A DNA stretch of 6,887 nt from NCBI GenBank assembly GCA_030595585.1, contig JAUVCY010000096.1, positions 1-6,887 of the forward strand, read 5' to 3'. This DNA comes from Thermoplasmatota archaeon. GTDB taxonomy: Archaea > Thermoplasmatota > Penumbrarchaeia > Penumbrarchaeales > Penumbrarchaeaceae. The notes beneath the pieces are model-generated. The model ran no database searches. It had not been told where the DNA came from and saw nothing but the letters and a program-made list of their open reading frames with translations. Shown here piece by piece: positions 1 through 5,755 of the stretch. Position 1 is the first letter of the stretch; each line of letters opens with the position of its first letter. The position numbers and the translations under genes are program-made.

Positions 1-195
1 GAGGAGGTCCGGCAGCTGGAGATCCCGGAGCCCCCCGGATGCAGATGCGGGGAGGTTCTGAGAGGCCTTATAGACCCCTACGAATGTCCGCTGTTCAAGA
101 ACGGATGCTCCCCCTCGGCCCCCATCGGCCCCTGCATGGTCTCCAGGGAGGGGTCGTGCAATATCCTCCACAGATGGGGGCGGGTCAAGCTCTGA
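1..195 (+). CDS. hypD: HypD, hydrogenase maturation protein, C-terminal end (5' partial)
   Basis: This frame is open from the first base to a TGA at 193-195, giving the last 64 residues of a protein that begins outside the window. The segment has the cysteine-rich end typical of HypD: CRCGEVLRG at residues 14-22, ECPLF at 28-32, then a C-S-P-x-x-P-x-G-P-CMVS-x-EG-x-C block at 36-53. It contains six cysteines (14, 16, 29, 36, 45, 53). In the HypD family, conserved cysteines in this region bind a [4Fe-4S] cluster. HypD works in the cytoplasm with HypC and HypE to assemble the Fe(CN)2CO group of NiFe-hydrogenases, so the organism probably makes at least one such enzyme. The family usually ends soon after the last cysteine; here about 11 residues follow, so the C-terminus looks intact. 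No other hyp gene is visible, and any hyp operon partners would lie to the left. Confidence 0.93.
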   Translation, partial: EEVRQLEIPEPPGCRCGEVLRGLIDPYECPLFKNGCSPSAPIGPCMVSREGSCNILHRWGRVKL

Positions 196-212
196 AAAAA
201 GGTTCATTCTCA

Positions 213-232
213 TAACACGACTAGTCGTGTTA
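213..232. promoter_or_regulatory. Perfect 20-bp palindrome, possible operator
   Basis: TAACACGACTAGTCGTGTTA reads the same on both strands, and the symmetry stops at the next base on each side. It begins 18 bases after the hypD stop codon and ends about 46 bases before the TATA-like box of the next gene. A gapless palindrome of this size is typical of a site for a dimeric DNA-binding protein. As RNA it could also fold into an 8-bp stem with a CTAG loop. No T-run follows it, which argues against a conventional terminator. Which regulator binds it, if any, cannot be told from the sequence. Confidence 0.55.
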
Positions 233-278
233 GCGCCTTATGGGCCCCAATTCATTTACAGGCCCCTGAGGATGTAGG

Positions 279-285
279 TTAAATA
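279..285 (+). promoter_or_regulatory. TATA-like box of the 79-aa gene
   Basis: TTAAATA stands out in a GC-rich stretch. An archaeal TATA box here would place the transcript start roughly 25 bases downstream, near 305-310. That leaves a leader of about 55-60 bases ahead of the ATG at 365, which fits the presence of a Shine-Dalgarno site. The call rests on base composition and spacing only. Confidence 0.45.
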
Positions 286-349
286 GGTCCCCTGGCCGAT
301 CACCTACTGTCACCGCAGTTCCGTTGGCGGCGGCATCGAAAAGAAAAAC

Positions 350-355
350 GGAGGT
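350..355 (+). promoter_or_regulatory. Ribosome binding site that sets the start at 365
   Basis: GGAGGT is a strong match to the complement of the 16S rRNA 3' end. It lies 9 bases before ATG 365. An in-frame TTG at 356 directly abuts it and is too close to be used, so the ATG is the preferred start. Confidence 0.75.
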
Positions 356-364
356 TTGATATAT

Positions 365-604
365 ATGTCAACAAGAAACGACCTAATGGGTTATGTAAGG
401 CGCTCCAACAATGGTGGAGCGATCAAAGTGAGTGTGGACCAGGATGCCTTTAACAAGGCAGAGAGATACGAGGGTGCTGACGGCAAGAGCTATGTCAGCA
501 TGGTGATCAACCTGACCAAGCTCCGCAGCCTTCTGCTCGGCGAGCAGGAGGTGACGTCGATCAGCCAGCTGATCGAGGTTGCGGACCAGGAAATATCATC
601 CTGA
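365..604 (+). CDS. Small uncharacterised archaeal protein, 79 aa
   Basis: I do not recognise a named family. The product is a small soluble protein without cysteine or tryptophan, signal peptide or membrane segment. Residues 8-24 (MGYVRRSNNGGAIKVSV) look like a beta-hairpin with a basic, glycine-containing turn. Residues 42-50 (SYVSMVINL) look like a second strand, followed by a helix-prone stretch (51-58) and an acidic C-terminal helix (66-76). The alternating strand pattern and RRSNN turn would suit a small nucleic-acid- or protein-binding fold, but that is a guess. The start is fixed by GGAGGT 9 bases upstream; the longer in-frame reading from TTG 356 is unlikely. The gene seems to be a single-gene transcript with its own TATA-like box, a strong ribosome binding site and a hairpin/T-run terminator, which suggests solid expression. 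Codon use matches the GC-rich neighbours. Confidence 0.8.
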   Translation: MSTRNDLMGYVRRSNNGGAIKVSVDQDAFNKAERYEGADGKSYVSMVINLTKLRSLLLGEQEVTSISQLIEVADQEISS

Positions 605-618
605 TCCCTTCCGAAAAT

Positions 619-652
619 AGGGGGGGCTCACCGCCTCCCCTTAAAATTTTTT
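619..652 (+). terminator. Hairpin plus T-run terminator of the 79-aa gene
   Basis: Bases 619-626 (A followed by seven G) pair with 634-641 (CCTCCCCT) around a 7-base loop, with one G-U pair. A run of six T follows at 647-652. It begins 15 bases after the TGA of the 79-aa gene. Archaeal RNA polymerase stops at T-runs, with or without a hairpin, so this is a convincing end of transcript. Confidence 0.65.
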
Positions 653-699
653 GCTATGAAAATCAAACCTATGTCAAATCGTTATGATTTTCATAGCAA
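651..699. repeat. 15-nt perfect inverted repeat with 19-nt spacer
   Basis: TTGCTATGAAAATCA at 651-665 is exactly repeated in inverse orientation at 685-699, and the 19 bases between do not pair at their edges. The arms lie between two converging genes, so the element may act as a terminator hairpin for either strand. Alternatives are a binding site for a regulator or the remains of a tiny transposable element. No target-site duplication is obvious beside it. Confidence 0.7.
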
Positions 700-771
700 C
701 CCGGCTGTAATCTTAATTTTATATTTTGATGGTATTAGATCATCCGAAACCAATAGAATCATGAGGGTTTC

Positions 772-3700
772 TTATATCTTGCCCGTGGCACCACAGCTGG
801 GGCAGGTGATCTGATCGGCGTTCTCCTCCACCTCGAACCTGGTATCACACCTTGGACACCTGATGGAGACCTGGTCGACGGATCCGAACCTCTCCTCCAG
901 CATCTCGATCGTACCCTCGTCCAGATCGCCGTCCGTTCCGCAGAACGGGCACAGGGCGGAATCCATCACCTGGTCCAGCTCGAAGAGGCCGGAACAGTTG
1001 GGGCATACTATGGGAATGGGCTCGGGGCGCTCCTCATCATCCGACTCCTCATGAAGGCTATCCAACTCATCAGATCCACCCTCTTCCTCATTGGTATCAC
1101 TTTCGATCGTTCCGTTGGCGCCGCAGTGGGAGCATACCAGTTTCAGGGGCCTCTCACCGTTATCCTCGTTGGTGAACACTTTCCTGCAGGCAGGGCACCT
1201 TATCCTGAGCTTCCCCGGGAGCTTATCCTCCTCGGGTGCGTCCTGCTGGTCCGGGGCGGGAGGAAGGCTCTCTATCTGCGATGGGGCCGGTGGAAGGAAA
1301 GGTCCCGAAGAGCCAATTCCTGGAGGCGGTGGCACGTTTGGCATCCCGGGCATCGGCCCTCTGGGCGTCGGTTGGCTCCTCTTCTTGAGGAATATCAGAA
1401 TGGCCACGATAAATACCAGGAACAGCGCACCGCCTATCGCGTAGGCCATCATGCCCTCCGTCGCCGAGGATGGTTGATTGTTAACAGTTATCGTCAAGGT
1501 GGTGACGTTTGATGTGTGTTCTATGCCGACGTCACGTATGACCGCCCTGATCTCGATCGTATGCTCACCGTTCGTGAGCTTCGTCGTATCCAGGGCGTAT
1601 GACCAGGTGGTCCAGTCCGACTTGATCCTGCTTACACCCCTGTACGGATTTCCATCCACGGATATCTCCACTCCATCAAGAGGAAGCTGTGCGGCTTCCC
1701 TGGCCTTGCCCCTGATGGTGTAAACTCCGGATACCCCGGCCCCATCCCTGGGATCCGATACCGTTGGGGCAAAGAACTCCTCAACGGTCAATGTGGTGGT
1801 AGAATCCCAGACCTCCGTATATCCATCATCCACCTTCAGGGTGATGGTGTATGAGGACTCGGAGGTGTACCTGTGGGTGATCTTGTACCCTTTCTTGCTG
1901 GTCCCGTCGCCCATGTCCCAGGTGTAGTTCAGCTCATCCTTCCTGTCGCTGTCCCTGGCATTTCCGGTTAAGGAGATGTCGGCGCCCATGAGGACGTAGA
2001 CCGAACTGGGTATCACGGAGATCCCGGTGATCTCCGGCGGGTTGTTCCCCCTGACCATTATCGTATCGGTGGTCCATTTTCCCATCCTGTCGGATACGTT
2101 GAGGGTGACCCTGACAACATCGGTGTTCCTCAGGGTGAACCTCGTTATCCTGCCCTTCTTGTCCTTATCATTTGTAAGGTTCCCATCCCCGTCCGAATCC
2201 TTCTCCGGGTTGGTATCCCATGAGTAGCTAAGGTTGTCCCTCTCACCGTCGCCGATAATGCCGTCGCCGTTGACATCGTCATCCGGATCGTAGGACATTG
2301 ATGCATCCAGGTCCGCCTCTGCCTGTCCGTCGTCCAGGGTGATTATGAGATCCGGGCCTCCATTCGCAACGGGAGCATCGTTGGGGATCTGGGCCGTGAT
2401 CACGAACTCTACCATCGATGACGCCCATCCGTCGGAGACCTCCAACCTGATGGGGAACTCCCCCTCCTTCTCGTACAACAGCCTCTCCTCCTTGCGGGTC
2501 AGCCCCTCATCCCACTGGCCGTCATCGTCCAGGTCCCATCGATAGGAAAGGGAAGATGGGCCCTCATCCTCATCGTACGACAAATTGGCGGTGAGTATGA
2601 AATACTCGTCCACGGTCACTATCCTATCCCCTCCGGCATCTGCCACCGGTGGGGCGTTGACGATTATCTGTACGGTCTCGTTGGCAAGAGCTCCGAGCTC
2701 GCTGCCGTCATCGGCCTCAAGGGTTACGTTGTATATCCCCCAATCCACCCAGGCCTGTGAGGCCTCGGCTCCCGAGAGTATATCCCCTCCCTCGAAGTAC
2801 CAGGTGAACTGGATCTCGTCCCCGTCAGGGTCGTAGGAGAGGTCCGTCCTGAAGGTTGCCTCCTCCGAGACATTTACTATCTCCGGGCCGTGGATGATCG
2901 CCACCGGCGGCCTGTTCCTGACCTCGATGTGGACCCAATCGACCGATGTGAGCTCATCCAGGTCCGTTGCAGTGAGGGTGATGTTGTGGATCCCCTCCCC
3001 GAGCGTGACGTTGAGCTTCTCCCCATATCCCAGGGCCTCTCCGCTGGAGAGGTTCGTCCTCCAGATGAGGGTCAGCTCGTCCTCGATGTTCGGGTCCGTG
3101 GTCCGGGAGCCGTCGAGGGTTATCACCTCATCCTTCAGGTAGAACTTCGTGGGGAACTTCTTCAGGATGAGCTTGTTGATCTCCGCGATGGGCTCCATGG
3201 GGGTCTCCCTGATCAATATCTCAACCTCGGCCACATCCCAGCCGCCGTTCGGGTCCGAGACGTTCAGGGATATCGTATGCCAGCCCAGGTCCCACAGCGC
3301 CCTGTGAAAGAATACCTGATCTGAAAGGGATCCCGACACGTTGGACCTCCAGTCGTATGACAGAAGATCGTTGTGAGTCTCCGTATCGGACGTTCCGTTT
3401 GCCGTGAACTCCATCACGGTCCCTTCGATGTACGGGTCCCCCGAAGGAATGGGAAGCTGGATCCTCGCCCTGGGGTCCTGGTTCATCTCCACGATGACCT
3501 GGACCTCATCCGTCGAGTTCAGACCCTGTGGATCTATCAGCTTCAGCTCGAACACTATTGTGGTATCCTCGTATTCTACCGTGAAGGAGGGCATCGAGGA
3601 ATTGCCGTTCTCCAGGACTATAGAAGGGTGGGACGTTGAGGTCCACTCCCAGGTGCAGTTATCGATATCCTCGTCCGTCGAGGCGCTGCCGTTCAGAACG

Positions 3701-3924
3701 ATGATATCGTTCATCAGGGCACCCGTGATCTCCTCGCCGGCGTCGGCAGCGGGGGGGAGGTTCTCGGCGAAAGGAGCTTCCTCCGAACCGACGGAGTTGA
3801 GCGGGACGATTGCCGTCAAGAGGAGTGCTGTGATCGCCAGTAGAAGCGGGATGGTCTTGATGCTGACACCTCCCGTTCCTGGCCTTTTGATATTACTTTC
3901 CGGGACCACTCCTTTATCCCCCAT
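772..3924 (-). CDS. Large membrane protein: PKD-type repeats, one membrane span, three zinc ribbons
   Basis: The predicted product is 1050 aa. A hydrophobic segment at about 24-42 looks like a signal peptide or N-terminal anchor. Seven PKD or PKD-like domains of 85-110 residues follow (about 56-147, 148-240, 241-337, 338-423, 424-515, 516-626, 627-716). The last is the most canonical, with WDMGDGTS in place of the classic WDFGDG. Domain 6 contains two acidic Asp/Gly loops resembling calcium-binding sites. A further Ig-like domain spans 717-816. One membrane span (827-846) is followed by KKR, placing the C-terminus in the cytoplasm. There come a proline-rich linker (about 852-897) and three CxxC...CxxC zinc ribbons (Cys 910/913/931/934, 974/977/992/995, 1023/1026/1041/1044), the first two separated by an acidic linker. 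The outer part has many N-x-S/T sites, as expected of a glycosylated surface protein. The function is unknown: PKD domains usually mediate contacts with other proteins or sugars, and the ribbons probably bind a cytoplasmic partner. ATG 3924 is preferred over TTG 3936 because of the TATA-box distance. Confidence 0.88.
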   Translation of the reverse strand: MGDKGVVPESNIKRPGTGGVSIKTIPLLLAITALLLTAIVPLNSVGSEEAPFAENLPPAADAGEEITGALMNDIIVLNGSASTDEDIDNCTWEWTSTSHPSIVLENGNSSMPSFTVEYEDTTIVFELKLIDPQGLNSTDEVQVIVEMNQDPRARIQLPIPSGDPYIEGTVMEFTANGTSDTETHNDLLSYDWRSNVSGSLSDQVFFHRALWDLGWHTISLNVSDPNGGWDVAEVEILIRETPMEPIAEINKLILKKFPTKFYLKDEVITLDGSRTTDPNIEDELTLIWRTNLSSGEALGYGEKLNVTLGEGIHNITLTATDLDELTSVDWVHIEVRNRPPVAIIHGPEIVNVSEEATFRTDLSYDPDGDEIQFTWYFEGGDILSGAEASQAWVDWGIYNVTLEADDGSELGALANETVQIIVNAPPVADAGGDRIVTVDEYFILTANLSYDEDEGPSSLSYRWDLDDDGQWDEGLTRKEERLLYEKEGEFPIRLEVSDGWASSMVEFVITAQIPNDAPVANGGPDLIITLDDGQAEADLDASMSYDPDDDVNGDGIIGDGERDNLSYSWDTNPEKDSDGDGNLTNDKDKKGRITRFTLRNTDVVRVTLNVSDRMGKWTTDTIMVRGNNPPEITGISVIPSSVYVLMGADISLTGNARDSDRKDELNYTWDMGDGTSKKGYKITHRYTSESSYTITLKVDDGYTEVWDSTTTLTVEEFFAPTVSDPRDGAGVSGVYTIRGKAREAAQLPLDGVEISVDGNPYRGVSRIKSDWTTWSYALDTTKLTNGEHTIEIRAVIRDVGIEHTSNVTTLTITVNNQPSSATEGMMAYAIGGALFLVFIVAILIFLKKRSQPTPRGPMPGMPNVPPPPGIGSSGPFLPPAPSQIESLPPAPDQQDAPEEDKLPGKLRIRCPACRKVFTNEDNGERPLKLVCSHCGANGTIESDTNEEEGGSDELDSLHEESDDEERPEPIPIVCPNCSGLFELDQVMDSALCPFCGTDGDLDEGTIEMLEERFGSVDQVSIRCPRCDTRFEVEENADQITCPSCGATGKI

Positions 3925-3936
3925 TATACTAGACAA

Positions 3937-4002
3937 GTTCGCTATTATGGACGGATGATATAAAACCTTTGGCAGAAGGGTAAAAACGTTCTCCAGATGG
4001 CC
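3937..4002 (-). other. Spacer with the end of the upstream operon and promoter of the PKD gene
   Basis: Read on the - strand, five T residues (complement of 3982-3986) lie about 17 bases after the TAG of the SCP2-like gene and could end that transcript. The TATA-like box at 3958-3965 follows. This suggests that the PKD gene is transcribed separately from the three-gene operon upstream. Confidence 0.45.
3958..3965 (-). promoter_or_regulatory. TATA-like box of the PKD/zinc-ribbon gene
   Basis: On the - strand the stretch reads TTTTATAT, preceded by GG. Initiation about 25 bases downstream would fall near 3930-3937. The ATG at 3924 would then have a leader of about 12 bases or less. No Shine-Dalgarno sequence precedes it, so translation is probably of the leaderless or near-leaderless archaeal type. 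Confidence 0.5.
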
Positions 4003-4350
4003 CTAGAAGAAGTCCTTCAGGACCATCACCTCATCTATGGGGCCCTCGACCTTGATCTTCCTCATGGCGTATGCCATGAGCGGATTGAGCTTCTTCTCGA
4101 TCAGCGCGATCATCGTCTCCTTATCGGTGGTCACCGTCAGGGTGGGCGAGTCCATGGTCCCCTCGTAGGGCTCCTCCATCCGTCCTCCCTTCACGGAGAG
4201 GACATAGCTCTTATCGATATCCGTGAATATTAGCGCTACCGTGCGGTCCTTTGCCTCCATGAGCTCCTTTGCATCGGGATCAACCTCTATCTTGCTGTTG
4301 ACGGTCTTAGCTATCTCCTTCAACATATCCAACATCTTCATCACCTGCAT
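4003..4350 (-). CDS. SCP2-like (sterol carrier protein fold) small protein, 115 aa
   Basis: The product resembles the SCP2 sterol-binding superfamily, an alpha/beta fold with a hydrophobic tunnel for lipids or other apolar ligands. An N-terminal helix (1-18) is followed by strand-rich segments (37-43, 48-54). The diagnostic C-terminal pattern is a strand (69-74, PTLTVT), a helix (77-87), then the N-P-x-x-A-Y-A-M-R-K-I-K-V-E-G block (89-103) and a final helix (105-113). The length suits a stand-alone SCP2 domain. There is no signal peptide, so it should be cytoplasmic. Its ATG shares one base with the TAA of the preceding dehydratase subunit gene (TAATG), a layout that implies translational coupling. 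A longer reading from 4404 would overlap that gene by 55 bases and is rejected. A role in handling isoprenoid intermediates or membrane lipid is tempting from the context but is inference; the ligand is unknown. Confidence 0.8.
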   Translation of the reverse strand: MQVMKMLDMLKEIAKTVNSKIEVDPDAKELMEAKDRTVALIFTDIDKSYVLSVKGGRMEEPYEGTMDSPTLTVTTDKETMIALIEKKLNPLMAYAMRKIKVEGPIDEVMVLKDFF

Positions 4351-4742
4351 TATTTCCCGGTTCCCACCCTCACGAGTCCCAGGTATGAGTTGATCTCGGC
4401 CCATCCTGACCTCCCTATTTCCCTGAGATCATCCGACCCAATCCTGTGGACGAGCGGTATGGACGCCACTATGCAACCAATGGTTATAATGGCATCGGCC
4501 TTGCACATTATCATGCCCCTTGGGGCGACTCCGTTCAACCTCATGTTATATATGACATAGGACCCCACCGTGGAACCGGCCCCTTCCGAAAAGACCATTA
4601 TCCGGTCGTCGATCTCAAGGACCTCGCCCCCCCTCTCGAGAGTTCCCTTATCCGGGTCAACATCCCCCAGAAAGGATACCGGTCCATCGATGTAGACGAC
4701 CTCACCCTTCACCCACCCCTCCTCAACGCCCTTGAGCCCCAC
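4350..4742 (-). CDS. Phosphomevalonate dehydratase small subunit (AcnX swivel domain, DUF126)
   Basis: The 130-aa product matches the DUF126/aconitase-X swivel family. Visible hallmarks are PVSFLGDVDP (21-30), DDRIMVF (45-51), GAGSTVGSYVIYNM (54-67) with the conserved serine/glycine loop, NGVAP (70-74), and the KADAIITIG...ASIP stretch (81-96). In archaea this subunit pairs with a large AcnX subunit to dehydrate 5-phosphomevalonate to trans-anhydromevalonate 5-phosphate, a step of the modified mevalonate route to isoprenoid lipids. Bacterial relatives act on hydroxyproline derivatives, so the substrate is inferred from the archaeal setting. The large subunit is not in the window. The start is a GTG at 4742 with GGGAG 9 bases upstream; an internal GTG 30 bases later also has a GGAGG but would remove the first strand. 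An oddity is Asp27, where relatives usually have glycine (SFxGGVDP). The gene sits between the 294-aa orphan gene (40-nt gap) and the SCP2-like gene (1-nt overlap). Confidence 0.87.
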   Translation of the reverse strand: MGLKGVEEGWVKGEVVYIDGPVSFLGDVDPDKGTLERGGEVLEIDDRIMVFSEGAGSTVGSYVIYNMRLNGVAPRGMIMCKADAIITIGCIVASIPLVHRIGSDDLREIGRSGWAEINSYLGLVRVGTGK

Positions 4743-4791
4743 TCCCGATATCTCCCGGAGGGAGGATCCACCGGACAGGTTATCACTGTCC
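4743..4791 (-). promoter_or_regulatory. Short junction with two hairpins before the dehydratase subunit gene
   Basis: On the - strand, GGACAG (4791-4786) can pair with CTGTCC (4778-4773) around a 7-base loop that contains the TGA of the upstream gene. Next, CTCCC (4764-4760) can pair with GGGAG (4756-4752), and that second arm is the likely ribosome binding site of GTG 4742. The folds could tune translation of the downstream gene. They are small and may be coincidental. Confidence 0.3.
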
Positions 4792-5667
4792 TTCTTCCGT
4801 CTGCTTTAACTCAAGCGTCTTATCTGACGCGTCGGGGATAGGAGCGTGGGCCAGAGATGGCAGGGTATCGCCTGTTTGAACCTTCTCCTGCATCTGCGCC
4901 AGATCGGGCGGTGCCTCATCTGCCGCGGCCATCATCATTGCGAGCGGGTCCACCACTTTCAGCTCCTCCTGTACGGGTGCCGCTAACAGCTCCAGCTTCT
5001 TCGATTCGTCGAAAACGGGACCTCCACCGGACTGAACGCCGGGCAGGTTCCCGCCGACGGTTGTCGTGCCAGGTGCCGAGGAGGTGCTCTTGATCAGGTC
5101 CCTTCCCGTTTCGCCGAAATGATCGTAAGGGTTCTCGACGGATACGGTCTCTATGTCCGCGGAGACCGTCTCCATGTCCTTGTCCTTGCTCCCGTAGACC
5201 ATTCCAGCGGCCACGGAGAACTCCGAGTCCTTGGCCATCTGGTCGATGGTGCTCATATCTTCCGTGTTGATCTGTAACTTCGGCTTGTCCAGCATCTTCC
5301 TGCTGAGGTCCTCAAGGGTACCCATGGTATCGGAGTAATCCGGCCTGCCCGTGTTATCCTTCTCCCTCTCCACCTTCTTCTGCTGGATCTCCTCGGGGGT
5401 CATCTGCCTCCAGGCCGAATATGTCAGGCCCTTGTACGGCTGCCTGAGGTACAGGGGATCCCAGGTCTCCACTACCAGCTCTCCGTGGAGCTCCCTGGCA
5501 TTCTTCATGGCGATCTTTCGCAGCTTCTCGGGGGTCTTGTCCATATCTATCTGATAGGGGTCGGTTATCAGCGTCCACCCTCTGCCCTCGAGGGCCCGGA
5601 AAACAATGGACCTCCTCTCTACCGTAATGGTCTCGAACCTGATCTTGTTTTTACTGAAGAACTTCAT
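4783..5667 (-). CDS. Uncharacterised soluble protein, 294 aa, with disordered tail
   Basis: I do not recognise a family. Residues 1-90 look folded: a basic start (MKFFSKNKIRFE), a strand/helix segment (13-26), GRGWTLITDPYQIDMD (28-43), a helix rich in Lys and Arg (45-60), a strand (63-69) and WDPLYLRQPY (69-78). A charged helix follows (90-104, PEEIQQKKVEREK). From about 105 to the end the sequence is polar, acidic and low in order, with Gly/Pro/Thr-rich parts (195-217), a Met/Ala-rich patch (241-250) and no repeats of a recognised domain. There are no cysteines and no membrane segment. ATG 5667 is chosen because AGGTGGT lies 7 bases upstream; an in-frame GTG at 5697 would add 10 residues but lacks a site. 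It is the first gene of a likely operon with the dehydratase subunit and SCP2-like genes. It might be an adaptor or regulator, but nothing in the sequence proves it. Confidence 0.75.
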   Translation of the reverse strand: MKFFSKNKIRFETITVERRSIVFRALEGRGWTLITDPYQIDMDKTPEKLRKIAMKNARELHGELVVETWDPLYLRQPYKGLTYSAWRQMTPEEIQQKKVEREKDNTGRPDYSDTMGTLEDLSRKMLDKPKLQINTEDMSTIDQMAKDSEFSVAAGMVYGSKDKDMETVSADIETVSVENPYDHFGETGRDLIKSTSSAPGTTTVGGNLPGVQSGGGPVFDESKKLELLAAPVQEELKVVDPLAMMMAAADEAPPDLAQMQEKVQTGDTLPSLAHAPIPDASDKTLELKQTEEGQ

Positions 5668-5755
5668 TGGACTTACCACCTGGAACTCTGAAAACACCCT
5701 CTGGAGGGCCCCCTTATGCTAATGGTGAAGGAGTAGGGGTTATTTTTTGGTTTCC
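5668..5755 (-). promoter_or_regulatory. Promoter and ribosome binding site region of the three-gene operon
   Basis: On the - strand an AAAAAATAA stretch (complement of 5740-5748) is a plausible TATA-like box, predicting a transcript start near 5715-5720 and a leader of about 50 bases. AGGTGGT (complement of 5675-5681) then lies 7 bases before ATG 5667. A small stem CCCT-CCAG-AGGG (complement of 5697-5708) followed by TGTTTTC could be a weak terminator or leader hairpin. The promoter assignment is tentative, because read-through from the surface-protein gene upstream cannot be excluded. Confidence 0.4.

Larger units (their letters stand above)
196..364 (+). other. Intergenic spacer between hypD and the 79-aa gene
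   Basis: This gap holds no supportable ORF. It contains a short A-run straight after the hypD stop, the 20-bp palindrome at 213-232, a TATA-like box at 279-285 and the ribosome binding site at 350-355. No long T-run follows hypD, so its terminator is unclear unless the palindrome folds as one. Confidence 0.7.
605..771. other. AT-rich spacer between convergent genes
   Basis: The spacer separates the 3' ends of the 79-aa gene (+) and the PKD/zinc-ribbon gene (-). It holds a GC hairpin followed by T6 (619-652) and a long AT-rich inverted repeat (651-699). Nothing coding is supported. It is clearly poorer in G and C than its flanks (19 of 60 in 661-720). Confidence 0.7.

Noticed and set aside
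241..270. GGGCC and GGCCC pair as a terminator stem after hypD
   Set aside because: Only five base pairs (242-246 with 261-265), a long loop and no T-run; it is likely to be chance in GC-rich DNA.
1051..1512. A 153-codon open frame on the + strand
   Set aside because: It lies opposite the zinc-ribbon and membrane-span part of the large - strand gene. Its product is rich in Arg, Gly and Leu with no domain, as expected of an antisense shadow.
3404..3958. A 184-codon open frame on the + strand
   Set aside because: It is antisense to the PKD and signal-peptide part of the large gene, has a Ser/Ile/Thr-rich composition without motifs, and has no ribosome binding site that I can see.
4351..4404. 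Upstream extension of the SCP2-like gene to an ATG at 4404
   Set aside because: It would overlap the end of the dehydratase subunit gene by 55 bases, and the added residues do not look like part of the domain. The TAATG junction at 4350 is the normal coupled start.
4446..4841. A 131-codon open frame on the + strand
   Set aside because: It is opposite the dehydratase subunit gene, which carries clear family motifs; this frame has none.
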